From an uncultured Bacilli bacterium (lineage in GTDB: Bacteria; Bacillota_I; Bacilli_A; RFN20; CAG-826), in the NCBI GenBank assembly GCA_944350425.1, contig CALVOX010000006.1, positions 29,913 through 93,912 on the forward strand: a stretch of DNA of 64,000 bases. Direction: 5' to 3'. Positions 1 through 9,012 of this stretch are shown piece by piece. The position numbers and the translations under genes were made by a program. Position 1 is the stretch's first letter; every line of letters starts with the position of its first letter. The notes beneath the pieces are model-generated. The model was not told the origin of the DNA. It saw nothing but the letters and a program-made list of their open reading frames with translations, and searched no databases.

Positions 1-1210
1 CTTTAACTATATTACTCTCATTAAGTTTAAAATAAGGATTTGATGTTCCAATAATTATCTTTTTAGATTCTTCTCCTATTTTTACTACTATATTTACTAT
101 TTCTTTCAATTCATTTAAATCCAATTTAGGAAGATTTAATAAGGAATAATTTGAAAGAGGTTCAATTTCGATATAATCATAAAAATTAATTCTTTCTTTT
201 AATGTTTCATAATCTTTATTTAAAGCTAAATAAAATAGTTCGCTTTCAAAACAAGGTGAACCAATAAATATATCTTTTCGATACTTATTAATTTGATCAA
301 AAGTTACATAAAACTTATCGTTAATTATTTTAGCTTTACTTATAAGTTCATAGAGGTTTCTTACTCCTAATTTAGTTCTAGGAAGAAAAGAAACTTTATA
401 AATTTGAGTGTTATCATTTCTAACATTAAGTTCTATGCCTTGAATAAATTTTTTTAGTCCGTATCTTATTTTTATAGAATTTAAAATATCTAGATTATAT
501 AAATGCGAATCATTGCAAATAACAAGAACATCAATATTATCTCTTTCTTTTATTGAATCTATACATTTTTCAAGTGTTTCATAAGATCTTACTTCATGAT
601 AAAAATGTGAATTTATTTCAACTCTATTTAAATCTTTAAAAATAACTTTATTAAAAACATTTCTATAGTTCATCTTAAAATACATTAAAGTAATAATATC
701 TTTATATAGATTTAATAAATACTCTTCACTTTTTATTTCTTTTAAATTTTTAATTAGATTGATAAGAAATTTATCTTCAACATATGATTCTAATATAAAT
801 ATATCTTTTCTAAATAGATGTGGTACTTGATTAATAATAAATATAGCATCATCTTTATCTATTTCGAAACCAATTAAAAGATTAACTAAACTTTCATTAC
901 TCAAAGTAAGATAACCGTAATTATTAAAGACTTCAATTAAGTAACTTAAATCTTCATTCCCAAAAAAAGTTAATTCATTTAAAGCTAAAATAGAGAGAAA
1001 TTCTTCTTTTGTTTTTGGTTTAAACTCATTAATTAATTTATATAATCGGCTTAATTTATGATTATAAATTCCATATAAATCAAATGTCTTATCTTTTAAT
1101 ATGTATGATAATATTGTTTCTTCATTAATGTTAATTATTGATAAGTCGGCATTACATAAACCTGCTATTTTCTCTATTTTTTCTTGATAATTTACAAAAT
1201 TTTTATCCAT
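1..1210 (-). CDS. PolC-derived protein with PHP domain, truncated by window edge
   Basis: This is an open frame of 403 codons running off the left edge. It starts at ATG 1210 behind a clear GGAGG about 5-9 bases upstream. Residues 220-400 resemble the PHP region of PolC-type DNA polymerase III alpha: a degenerate first part (RVEINSHFYHE where PolC has RVELHLHT), then GIELNVRND, then IFIGSPCFESELFYLALN and FYDYIEIEPL. Residues 30-215 resemble the late fingers part of PolC, for example KTFDLYGIYNHKLSRLYKL followed by FKPKTKEEFLSILAL. That would put fingers-like sequence before PHP, the reverse of normal PolC order. The proofreading exonuclease usually inserted in the PHP domain is absent. The PHP metal ligands (HxH, then DH) are replaced by NSH and ICND. 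A non-catalytic or rearranged PolC paralog is inferred. The homology is recognised by eye only. Confidence 0.55.
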   Translation of the reverse strand, partial: MDKNFVNYQEKIEKIAGLCNADLSIININEETILSYILKDKTFDLYGIYNHKLSRLYKLINEFKPKTKEEFLSILALNELTFFGNEDLSYLIEVFNNYGYLTLSNESLVNLLIGFEIDKDDAIFIINQVPHLFRKDIFILESYVEDKFLINLIKNLKEIKSEEYLLNLYKDIITLMYFKMNYRNVFNKVIFKDLNRVEINSHFYHEVRSYETLEKCIDSIKERDNIDVLVICNDSHLYNLDILNSIKIRYGLKKFIQGIELNVRNDNTQIYKVSFLPRTKLGVRNLYELISKAKIINDKFYVTFDQINKYRKDIFIGSPCFESELFYLALNKDYETLKERINFYDYIEIEPLSNYSLLNLPKLDLNELKEIVNIVVKIGEESKKIIIGTSNPYFKLNESNIVK

Positions 1211-1377
1211 TTAATCTAGCCTCCAAATATTTATATTAATTATAAAAATTATTTAAGGACATAAAATGGAACAATTTAAAAAATATAAATTTACTATTAA
1301 GTCTTATCTTTTAATTAACCGATACTATAAATTACTTTGCGTATAGCCGGTATTTATGATAAAAACAACTTTGCGCT

Positions 1378-2790
1378 TTGGACAAAAAGTTATATGATAT
1401 ATTTATGGAATTACAAAGAGAAATTTATCAAAAACTAAAAGATTGGAAGAATTCATCCAACGGGAAAACAGCATTGCTTATCGAAGGAGCCAGACGTGTT
1501 GGAAAAACAACAATTGTTAAAAAATTCGCTGAAGAAAACTATAAATCATATATCTTGCTGGATTTCAATGTTGTTAGTAATAAACTAAAAAATAGTTTTC
1601 AAAATAATCTTGGAAATTTAGATCTTTTATATCAAGATATAAGTTTAGAGAAAAATACTGAATTATTTCCAAGACATACTTTAATTATTTTTGACGAAAT
1701 CCAAGCATTTCCTAGAGCTAGAGAAGCAATTAAATATCTAGTTCAAGATGGAAGATACGATTTGATTGAAACTGGCTCTTTAATTTCAATAAAAGAAAAT
1801 GTCTCTACAATCACAATTCCAAGTGAAGAAGAAAAAATAAAAATGTATCCTCTTAATTTTGAAGAATTTATGCTCGCAAAAAACGAAAAAATACTTCTTT
1901 CACATATTAAAGATTGTTTTGAAAAGAAAATAAAGTTAGATAGATTTTACCATAATAAAGCCATGCGTATTTTTTATGAATATCTCTTAGTTGGCGGGAT
2001 GCCACAAAGCGTAACAGAATATTTAGAAAATAATCTAAGTTTTTACAAAAGCGATAAAGCAAAACGAGATATTTTATCTCTTTACGAAGATGACATCAAA
2101 AAATCTAGACAGAAATATAGTTCTAAAGTTGAGGCTATCTTTTCGCATATTCCTAGTAATCTTTCAACTCACGAAAAGAAACTAAAACTTAATACTTTTG
2201 ACCAAAATGGTAAATTTTCTAACTATGATGAATCATTATATTGGCTAGGAGACTCTATGATTTGTAATCTATGCTATAAAACAAACGACCCTAACGTTGG
2301 ACTTTCGCTAACTTTAAATGATAAAGAAGTTAAATGCTATTTGGGTGATACTGGTTTGCTATTCAGCCAGGCTTTTAATGAAAACCAAATAAAAACTGAT
2401 AATTTATATAATGCAATTATTAGTGGTAAATTATCAATTAATAAAGGGATGTTACTTGAAAATTATGTTGCTCAAGCTTTAACTTCTATGAGTAAAAAAT
2501 TATTTTTTTATACACACTATAGTAATGAAAAACATAGAAATGATATAGAAATTGACTTTCTAATATCAAACGAAGTGAAAACAAACTTGAAAATAATACC
2601 AATTGAAGTTAAATCTAGCACAAATTACACCACTACCTCTCTAGATAAATTTAAAGAAAAATTTAAAAATAGAGTTTATTATTCTATTATAATTCATCCA
2701 AAAGAATTTAGTATCGACCACGAAAATAAAACAATTAAGATTCCACCATATATGGTTCCATTTATTGATTCAAATTACTTTGATGAATAA
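1378..2790 (+). CDS. AAA ATPase with C-terminal DUF4143 domain
   Basis: The 470-residue protein has a Walker A motif GARRVGKT (residues 36-43), a Walker B LIIFDE (101-106) and an ETGS sensor-like motif (130-133). The C-terminal DUF4143 region has a PD-(D/E)xK-like core, IEIDFLIS then IPIEVKSS. The family is widespread and sporadic in bacteria and archaea, and its role is unsettled. The start is uncertain: TTG at 1378 or ATG at 1405, neither with a clear ribosome site. Two imperfect direct repeats of CCGRTA...ACTTTGCG lie just upstream (1319-1375). The gene stands alone, divergent from the PolC-like gene. It shares family, but little sequence outside the motifs, with the ATPases at 6455 and 20314. 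Confidence 0.8.
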   Translation: MDKKLYDIFMELQREIYQKLKDWKNSSNGKTALLIEGARRVGKTTIVKKFAEENYKSYILLDFNVVSNKLKNSFQNNLGNLDLLYQDISLEKNTELFPRHTLIIFDEIQAFPRAREAIKYLVQDGRYDLIETGSLISIKENVSTITIPSEEEKIKMYPLNFEEFMLAKNEKILLSHIKDCFEKKIKLDRFYHNKAMRIFYEYLLVGGMPQSVTEYLENNLSFYKSDKAKRDILSLYEDDIKKSRQKYSSKVEAIFSHIPSNLSTHEKKLKLNTFDQNGKFSNYDESLYWLGDSMICNLCYKTNDPNVGLSLTLNDKEVKCYLGDTGLLFSQAFNENQIKTDNLYNAIISGKLSINKGMLLENYVAQALTSMSKKLFFYTHYSNEKHRNDIEIDFLISNEVKTNLKIIPIEVKSSTNYTTTSLDKFKEKFKNRVYYSIIIHPKEFSIDHENKTIKIPPYMVPFIDSNYFDE

Positions 2791-2875
2791 AACTAAACAA
2801 AAACTTCAATAAAGATCTTTAAATTGTTTATTAAAGAAACAAAAACTTCTGTTTCAAAAAGTTACTCCCACATAA

Positions 2876-3133
2876 TTAATCATTTTTTAAACCATTAATA
2901 AGTTCAATTTTTGTATCAACTTTTGAAAGAAATGCCTTTCTGATTAATGAAGCTTTGGTTTCATAAATACCATCTTTAAATTTTGCATTAACTGTCATCA
3001 TTGGAGCTCCAAGAACAAATTCATTTCCCTTGTCTTTAAGAATTGCAATATTACCAACACTAGCTCCCATAAATCCTTTTTTAAAAGCTAAAATTGCTTC
3101 TGCATCAGTCATTGAATATGAAAATTTTGCTAT
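2876..3133 (-). CDS. Small hypothetical protein, possibly with an ATA start
   Basis: The coding frame of about 85 residues contains FKKGFMGASVGNIAILKDKG and FVLGAPMMTVNAKF. I do not recognise the family. A strong AGGAGG sits eight or nine bases before ATA GCA AAA at 3133, where an ATG would give a natural MAKFSYSM start. The first in-frame ATG is seven codons later (3112) and has no ribosome site. Either ATA is used as a start or a recent ATG-to-ATA mutation has damaged the gene. No membrane segment is evident. It could be a decaying remnant. Confidence 0.45.
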   Translation of the reverse strand: MAKFSYSMTDAEAILAFKKGFMGASVGNIAILKDKGNEFVLGAPMMTVNAKFKDGIYETKASLIRKAFLSKVDTKIELINGLKND

Positions 3134-3345
3134 TTGATTAATCCTCCTAAAAATAAGATACCCCCATTCAAAAATCAAGCACTTTCTGGGCACATTGTTC
3201 TTACTTGTCTACAAAACTTCTCTTTTTAATTTTCGAAGTGACTAGTCATCCAATAATAGTATTGACATTTTAAAGTATGCCTAATTTTTATGATTAAATA
3301 TCCAGACTTTTCTTGTCTTTAACAATTCACGTTATTCTTTTAATT

Positions 3346-3390
3346 AAAAAAATGAAAATGCCTTTAAGAACACTCATTCTTAAAGGCATT
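3346..3390 (-). terminator. Rho-independent terminator of asnS
   Basis: A perfect 14-bp stem (3357-3370 with 3377-3390) encloses the six-base loop cactca. On the minus strand it is followed by a T-rich tail. It lies 27 bp beyond the asnS stop codon. Confidence 0.9.
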
Positions 3391-3416
3391 GATAATATTA
3401 TAACTAAAAAGGTAAG

Positions 3417-4796
3417 TTAGTATTTAATTGATCCTGGACAACGAGGATAAGGTTGAACATCACGGATATTAGATAAACCTGTCATATACATTAAGAGTCG
3501 ATCAAATCCTAAACCAAATCCAGAATGGATGCATCCGCCATATTTTCTAAGTTTTAAATACCAATCAAGTATTTCAACATTACCTTGAACGATCATTCTT
3601 TCTTTTAATTTATCGTAATCTTCTTCTCTTTGTGATCCACCACATATTTCTCCAACACCAGGAACAAGTAAATCACATGCAGCTACTGTCTTATTATCAG
3701 GATTTAATTTCATATAGAAAGATTTAATTTCCTTAGGATAATCAATTAAGAACATTGGTCCTTTAGCAATAACTTCAGTTAAATATCTTTCGTGTTCACT
3801 TTGCAAATCCATACCCCATTCGATATTGTTATATTCAAACTTATGACCTTCTTCTTTTGCTTTTTTAAGAAGTTCAATACCTTCGGTATAAGTCATAACT
3901 TTAAATTTAGAATTAACAATATGTTTCATTTTATCTAAAACACCTTTTTCGATCATAGTATTGAAAAAGTCCATTTCATCTTTACAGTTATCAAGAACAT
4001 AAGAAATGATATATTTAATAAATTCTTCAATTAATACCATATCATCTTCTAAATCTGCAAAAGCAATTTCTGGTTCAATCATCCAAAATTCACTTGCATG
4101 TCTTGAAGTATTTGAATGTTCTGCTCTAAATGTAGGACCAAAAGTATATGTATCTCTAAAAGCTAAAGCAAAAGGTTCAACATGAAGTTGTCCAGAAACA
4201 GTTAAAGAAGCATTGGCATTAAAAAATTCGGTTGGATTTTTTAAATCTTCAACTACTTTAAAAGATTGTCCTGCACCTTCTGCATCATTAGTAGTAATAA
4301 TAGGTGTATGAACATACATAAATCCTCTTTCTTGGAAAAATTTATGAATAGCATAAGCTAAAGCATTTCTTACTCTAAAAAGAGCATTAAAAGTATTAGC
4401 TCTAGGTCTAAGATAAGCGATATCTCTTAAAAACTCAAAAGAATGTCTTTTCTTTTGTAAAGGATAATCATCTGCTACATCACCTAAAATAGTTATTTCA
4501 TCAACACTTATTTCAAATGGTTGCTTATTAGTTGGAGTAAGTTTAATCTTACCTTTAACACTAATTGCACTAGCATATTTTATATGAGAGAAATTATTGT
4601 AATTAGGATTATCAGATGTATAAACAAGTTGAATATTTTTAAAAGTAGTCCCGTCATTGAATTCAATAAATCCAACAGAACCATTGTCTCTGTTTCCTCT
4701 TACCCAACCTTCTAAAAATACTTCTAAACCATCTTGTAGTTCACCTTTTGCTAAAAGAGTAAATAACTTTTTAGTAATAATCATTTTTCTTTCCAT
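3417..4796 (-). CDS. asnS: Asparaginyl-tRNA synthetase
   Basis: This class IIb aminoacyl-tRNA synthetase of 459 residues, the usual family length, charges tRNA-Asn with asparagine in the cytoplasm. The N-terminal OB-fold anticodon-binding domain includes LEGWVRGNRDNGSVGFIEFN. Class II motif 2 is visible as FRAEHSNTSRHASEFWMIEPE shortened to FRAEHSNTSRH and EFWMIEPE. Motif 3 is GFGLGFDRLLMY near the C-terminus, and GGSQREED marks the active site. ATG 4796 has an AGGAG about 11 bases upstream; ATG 4784 is an alternative. The gene is monocistronic, ending in a strong terminator. No T-box leader was seen in the 260 bp upstream. Confidence 0.96.
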   Translation of the reverse strand: MERKMIITKKLFTLLAKGELQDGLEVFLEGWVRGNRDNGSVGFIEFNDGTTFKNIQLVYTSDNPNYNNFSHIKYASAISVKGKIKLTPTNKQPFEISVDEITILGDVADDYPLQKKRHSFEFLRDIAYLRPRANTFNALFRVRNALAYAIHKFFQERGFMYVHTPIITTNDAEGAGQSFKVVEDLKNPTEFFNANASLTVSGQLHVEPFALAFRDTYTFGPTFRAEHSNTSRHASEFWMIEPEIAFADLEDDMVLIEEFIKYIISYVLDNCKDEMDFFNTMIEKGVLDKMKHIVNSKFKVMTYTEGIELLKKAKEEGHKFEYNNIEWGMDLQSEHERYLTEVIAKGPMFLIDYPKEIKSFYMKLNPDNKTVAACDLLVPGVGEICGGSQREEDYDKLKERMIVQGNVEILDWYLKLRKYGGCIHSGFGLGFDRLLMYMTGLSNIRDVQPYPRCPGSIKY

Positions 4797-5060
4797 AATT
4801 ACAATTAACTCCTAATCAATAAATATAAAAATTACTATTTTCTTGTTTAAATAGCCTTATAATTCTAATTTCTATTTAGATTTTTTACAAGAGAATAGTA
4901 ATTTTATAGAACTAATATTATTAACTTATTTTTTTATTCTAAAACGTTTGAAATTCGAAATTAACAATCTTATCATTCTATTCTAATCATGCTTTCAATT
5001 CTTTTACTATTAACTTTAAAATTCGTTATCTTAAATTTAAAAACAATATTTGATTGTTAA

Positions 5061-5531
5061 TTAATTTAAGTAATTAAAACCCAAAATATATTCGATTGAT
5101 TTAACAACTGAGTCATTTATAAGAGAAGATTCATAAGCTTCTTCTAAAGATACAAACTTAGATTCATCAATATCATAAACTTCAGGAACTTTACTGCTAA
5201 AAGTCAATGTTACTTCACCCAAAGTTATATTAGTTTCTACTGCTGGGAATCCATAACCATCAACTAATAAAGAAACTACTGCGACTTCATTGTTATTAAC
5301 AACGTAATTACCATAATAATCTAGTATTCTAACCTTATCAAAAATTGATAAATCTTTATCAAAATTATAATCACCCCAATATTGAGAAATATAATCTTCT
5401 TTCATCTTTAAAATATCGCCAATAGTAATACCGTTAATAATTTCACTATCTTTATTAAAATCATTTGTTTCGTTTCCACACGAACTAAGTAGAAGCGCTA
5501 AACCAAAAATACCTAATAATCTTAATTTCAT
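5061..5531 (-). CDS. Small lipoprotein of unknown function
   Basis: The 156-residue product begins MKLRLLGIFGLALLLSSCG, a lipoprotein signal with lipobox LLSSC, so the mature protein should be anchored on the outer face of the cytoplasmic membrane. ATG 5531 is chosen because GGAGG lies directly upstream; a longer frame to 5552 would include that ribosome site. The mature part contains IGDILKMKEDYISQYWGDY and ends VVKSIEYILGFNYLN. No family is recognised. It stands alone, with about 260 bp of feature-poor sequence on each side. Confidence 0.75.
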   Translation of the reverse strand: MKLRLLGIFGLALLLSSCGNETNDFNKDSEIINGITIGDILKMKEDYISQYWGDYNFDKDLSIFDKVRILDYYGNYVVNNNEVAVVSLLVDGYGFPAVETNITLGEVTLTFSSKVPEVYDIDESKFVSLEEAYESSLINDSVVKSIEYILGFNYLN

Positions 5532-5793
5532 AATTTTCCTCCGCTTATACATTCTATAAAGAATTCTGACATGAAATTTAATAAATTTCCGAAGTTCCTA
5601 ATTTAAAACCAACAAGAATAAAATCGATCAATTATTAAACAGATACTTCTTCCTTTATATTTATTATAATAAATCAAATTGTTTTTAATAAAAGTTCTTT
5701 ATAATAGCATCGTGCTACAAAAAGTAGCATCATTAAAAAGTTTGATAAATATCGATTTTTTAATTAATTTCGATTATTTTAAGATATATTCAA

Positions 5794-6432
5794 TTAAAAT
5801 TTATTGTCATCTTCAATTTTCCAAGAAGAGTCAACACCAATACTTAAATCGGTAAATAATTCTTTTTTATATAAATATTCACCAACTTTGCAAATCATAG
5901 CAGCATTATTGGTAGTTGCCCATAAAGGTGGAATAACAACTTTTATATCAGAATCATTAAATTTTTCTTTAATTTTACTTCTTAAATAGGAGTTTGCACT
6001 TACTCCACCAGCTAAAACTATTTCTTTAACTTTATATAAAGTTGTCGCTCTAACTACTCTATCCATTATTTCTTTTATGGCTACATCTTGGAAAGATTTA
6101 GCCATATTTGGAACATTAATCTCATGTCCTAACATCTTTTCTTTATTTACTAAATTAATTTTCTGTAGTTTTAAGTCCAGAATAAGAAACATTTAAAGAA
6201 TTATCTTTTAATGGCTCGGGAAGTTTATAGGTATGTTCTCCTTCTTTTGCAAGTTTATGAATTGCAACTCCTCCTGGATAAGGTAAACCTAAAACTCTAG
6301 CAACTTTATCATAACTTTCACCAATTGCATCATCAATTGTTTCGCCAATTATTTCAAAAGATAAATGCTCTTTAATATAAACAAACTCAGTATTTCCACC
6401 ACTAACTACTACAATTAAAGAAGGAAAAATAT
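5794..6432 (-). pseudogene. Orphan, frameshifted 3' part of tsaD
   Basis: This is a second copy of the last 200 or so codons of tsaD, about 80% identical in protein to the intact gene at 7978-9012. It starts abruptly at the codon matching residue 135 of TsaD (IFPSLIVVVSGGNTE against LLFPCLAVVVSGGNTE) and runs to the natural stop. One extra A in an A-run near 6160 shifts the frame after YSGLKT, giving two overlapping open frames. The first 134 codons are missing. There is no start codon or ribosome site in the right place. It lies just beyond the ATPase at 6455-7831, which separates it from intact tsaD. Confidence 0.9.
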
Positions 6433-6454
6433 AGTCCACCGCTAATACTAATAA

Positions 6455-7831
6455 TTAATAAGAAAAATTATCTTCTTTAATATCTTTTAGTAAAAAGGAA
6501 ACATAGTAAAAAGGAATCGTTAATATTTTATTAACTTCATCGAAACCAAAATTATTAGAAGAAATTTTTATTGCTATATCAGCCTTATTATGGATTCTAA
6601 ATTCATTTAAAGAATTTAACCTATCTCTTCCTTTCTTTACTTCAATTGGAATAACTCTATTTCCAATATTAATTATAAATTCAAATTCACTATTTCTTTT
6701 TCCTTTCCAATAAAATAGATTAAGCCCAGCAGCAATTAGTTCATTTGCAACAAAATTTTCATAGTAAATTCCAGATAAAGAATTGTTTTTATCAAATAAA
6801 AAGGATCTTGCATTTAATTCGCTTTGATAAGTAAAAATGCCCATATCTCCTAAATATAATCTCATTAAAGAGCTTTCTTCTTGAATTAATGGTGTAGTTA
6901 CTATTTCTTTTAATTGAAATGATTGATTAACAATTTTTGCTAATACAAGCCAAGCAACAGGGTTAGCCATATCTTTCCATCTTGCACCTTCTTCAATTAA
7001 TGAAAACTTAAAGTTTTTGTTTTCTTTATTTAACTGTTTATAGATATTTTTAAAGATAAGTTTGCTTCTTACAATTGATTCAGGTGAAGCTTGATAAAGT
7101 TCCATATCACCAAGATAGTTGTCATAAATTTCTTTAATAATAGGAATAACTTGTTTATAAACACCAACTCTATCGTCTTTATGACTAATAAAATAATCGT
7201 CAACTTCTGGTAAACCACCAACAAAAAGATAATCATTTACGATATCTAATAATCTAAGATGAATTGTATTGTCTAAAGGCGTTTTCTTTTTATAGCTTTC
7301 TTTAACAAAATTATAAGTATTTTCGTTGTAATTAAGCAAAAATTCATCAAAAGTTAATGGATACATTTTAAGTTGGTTGATTTTACCAACAGGAAAAAGA
7401 AATTTAGGTGAATTACTATCTAAACCTCGTTTATGACTTTCTCTAAAAATCTTTATTCGCAATAATGATCCTGAAACTATTACTGGAATATCTCTTCTTT
7501 GTTCACAAAAATGTTTTAACATTTTAACTAATGGTAAACATTCCTGAACCTCATCGAAAAACAATAAATGATTTTTATCAGCCTTAAAATCATATCTAAT
7601 TTCAATATAATCCAAAACGTCTTTTAAATTATTTTTGCTAAATACAAAATCGACAAATTCTTTATCGTCCGAACAATCTATTTTAAGATATCTGTTTTTA
7701 AAATAAACCTTAGCAAAAAGTTCTTCGACTAAAAAAGACTTTCCAACTTGCCTTGCACCCCATAAAATTAGAGGCTTTCTATATTCTGAATCTTTCCAGG
7801 CTATTAATTCATCTAAATATTTTCTCTTCAT
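6455..7831 (-). CDS. AAA ATPase with DUF4143 domain, inserted beside tsaD
   Basis: The 458-residue protein has Walker A GARQVGKS (25-32), Walker B LLFFDEVQE (about 89-97) and a VSGSLL sensor motif. A DUF4143 nuclease-fold-like tail carries EFEFIINIG and VIPIEVKKGRD. No ribosome site is obvious before ATG 7831. Four 33-bp direct repeats start 15 bp upstream of the ATG. The gene lies between intact tsaD and the orphan tsaD 3' half, so it seems to have arrived with, or caused, that duplication. ATPases of this family are scattered and often near mobile DNA; toxin-antitoxin-like or self-regulated behaviour is speculation here. Confidence 0.85.
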   Translation of the reverse strand: MKRKYLDELIAWKDSEYRKPLILWGARQVGKSFLVEELFAKVYFKNRYLKIDCSDDKEFVDFVFSKNNLKDVLDYIEIRYDFKADKNHLLFFDEVQECLPLVKMLKHFCEQRRDIPVIVSGSLLRIKIFRESHKRGLDSNSPKFLFPVGKINQLKMYPLTFDEFLLNYNENTYNFVKESYKKKTPLDNTIHLRLLDIVNDYLFVGGLPEVDDYFISHKDDRVGVYKQVIPIIKEIYDNYLGDMELYQASPESIVRSKLIFKNIYKQLNKENKNFKFSLIEEGARWKDMANPVAWLVLAKIVNQSFQLKEIVTTPLIQEESSLMRLYLGDMGIFTYQSELNARSFLFDKNNSLSGIYYENFVANELIAAGLNLFYWKGKRNSEFEFIINIGNRVIPIEVKKGRDRLNSLNEFRIHNKADIAIKISSNNFGFDEVNKILTIPFYYVSFLLKDIKEDNFSY

Positions 7832-7845
7832 ATTAAAATTATGGG

Positions 7846-7977
7846 ATTAATAGAACATTATTGTAAGTTATTTTTTAAATTAATAGAACATTTTTCCAAC
7901 TTATTTAGGTAATTAATAGAACATTATTGCAAGTTATTTTTTTAGTTAAAAGAACGTTTTTGTAAATTTTATGTTAA
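7846..7977. repeat. Four tandem imperfect 33-bp repeats upstream of the ATPase
   Basis: Units start at 7846, 7879, 7912 and 7945, exactly 33 bp apart. The core is ATTAATAGAACATTATTG then AAGTTATTTTTT; the fourth unit is the most diverged (GTTAAAAGAACGTTTTTG). The array fills the gap between tsaD and the ATPase start, ending 15 bp before the ATG. The placement suggests binding sites for the ATPase or another regulator. Confidence 0.85.
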
Positions 7978-9012
7978 TTAAAACTTATCGTAATCTTCAA
8001 TTTTCCAAGATGGATCAACACCTATACTTAAATCAGTAAATAATCCTTTTTTATAAAGATATTCGCCAACTTTACAAATCATAGCAGCATTATCTGTTGT
8101 TGCCCATAATGGTGGAATAACAACTTTTATAGGTGTATTTTCAAATTCTTTAACAATTTCGCTTCTTAAATATGAATTTGCACTTACTCCACCTGCTAAA
8201 ACTATTTCTTTTACATCATACATTTTAGAAGCTCTAATAACTCTATCTATAATTTCTTTTATAGCAACATCTTGGAAAGATTTAGCCATATTTGGAACAT
8301 TAATTTCATGTCCTAACATCTTTTCTTTATTTACTAAATTAATTACTGCAGTTTTTAATCCAGAATAAGATACATTTAACGAATTATCTTTTAATGGTTC
8401 AGGAAGTTTATAAGTATGTTCTCCTTCTTTTGCTAGTTTATCAATTGCTACTCCTCCTGGATAAGGTAAACCTAAAACTCTAGCAACTTTATCATAACTC
8501 TCACCAATTGCATCATCGATTGTTTCACCAATTATTTCAAAAGAAAGATGTTCTTTCATATAAACTAGCTCAGTATTTCCACCACTCACTACAACCGCTA
8601 AACAAGGGAAAAGTAATGGTTCAATAAATTCATTAGCATATATATGCCCAGCTAAATGATGTACTGGTATTAAAGGTTTTTTATAGATTAAAGCTAAGGT
8701 TTTAGCAGCTTGTAAGCCTACATGAAGCGCTCCAATTAAACCTGGGCCACGTGTAAAAGCAATAGCGCTAACTTCTTCCATTGTTACACCTGATTTCTTT
8801 AAAGCTTCATCTAAAACAACAGCAATATTTTCTAAATGTAATCTTGAGGCAATTTCAGGCATTACCCCACCATATTTTTGATGTACGTCAATTTGAGAAG
8901 AAATTACGTTAGCTTTAAGCTCGCCATTAATTGTTATTGCAATAGCTGTTTCATCACAAGAAGATTCTATACCAAGAATTATTAAATCTTTATTTTGTTC
9001 CATATTACTCAT
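7978..9012 (-). CDS. tsaD: tRNA N6-threonylcarbamoyladenosine transferase TsaD
   Basis: TsaD is the catalytic subunit that transfers the threonylcarbamoyl group to A37 of ANN-decoding tRNAs, working with TsaB and TsaE. At 344 residues it has normal length. Visible motifs are GIESSCDETA (14-23), MPEIASRLH (51-59), the metal-binding HxxxH in HLAGH (119-123) and VVSGGNTELV (141-150). It overlaps the end of rimI by 8 bp, and tsaB and tsaE lie just upstream, giving the whole t6A set in one cluster. ATG 9012 is used; ATG 9003 is possible. Its 3' half is duplicated as a pseudogene at 5794-6432. Confidence 0.97.
   Translation of the reverse strand: MSNMEQNKDLIILGIESSCDETAIAITINGELKANVISSQIDVHQKYGGVMPEIASRLHLENIAVVLDEALKKSGVTMEEVSAIAFTRGPGLIGALHVGLQAAKTLALIYKKPLIPVHHLAGHIYANEFIEPLLFPCLAVVVSGGNTELVYMKEHLSFEIIGETIDDAIGESYDKVARVLGLPYPGGVAIDKLAKEGEHTYKLPEPLKDNSLNVSYSGLKTAVINLVNKEKMLGHEINVPNMAKSFQDVAIKEIIDRVIRASKMYDVKEIVLAGGVSANSYLRSEIVKEFENTPIKVVIPPLWATTDNAAMICKVGEYLYKKGLFTDLSIGVDPSWKIEDYDKF

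Noticed and set aside
4797..5060. T-box leader for asnS
   Set aside because: No AGGGTGGNACCGCG element or terminator-antiterminator pair is present upstream of asnS.
5700..5760. GCTAC/GTAGC mini-hairpin near 5710 as a terminator
   Set aside because: The stem is only about five base pairs and there is no T-run in the expected place.
6155..6192. Two overlapping frames read as two separate genes
   Set aside because: Alignment with intact tsaD shows one gene with a single-base insertion, not two genes.
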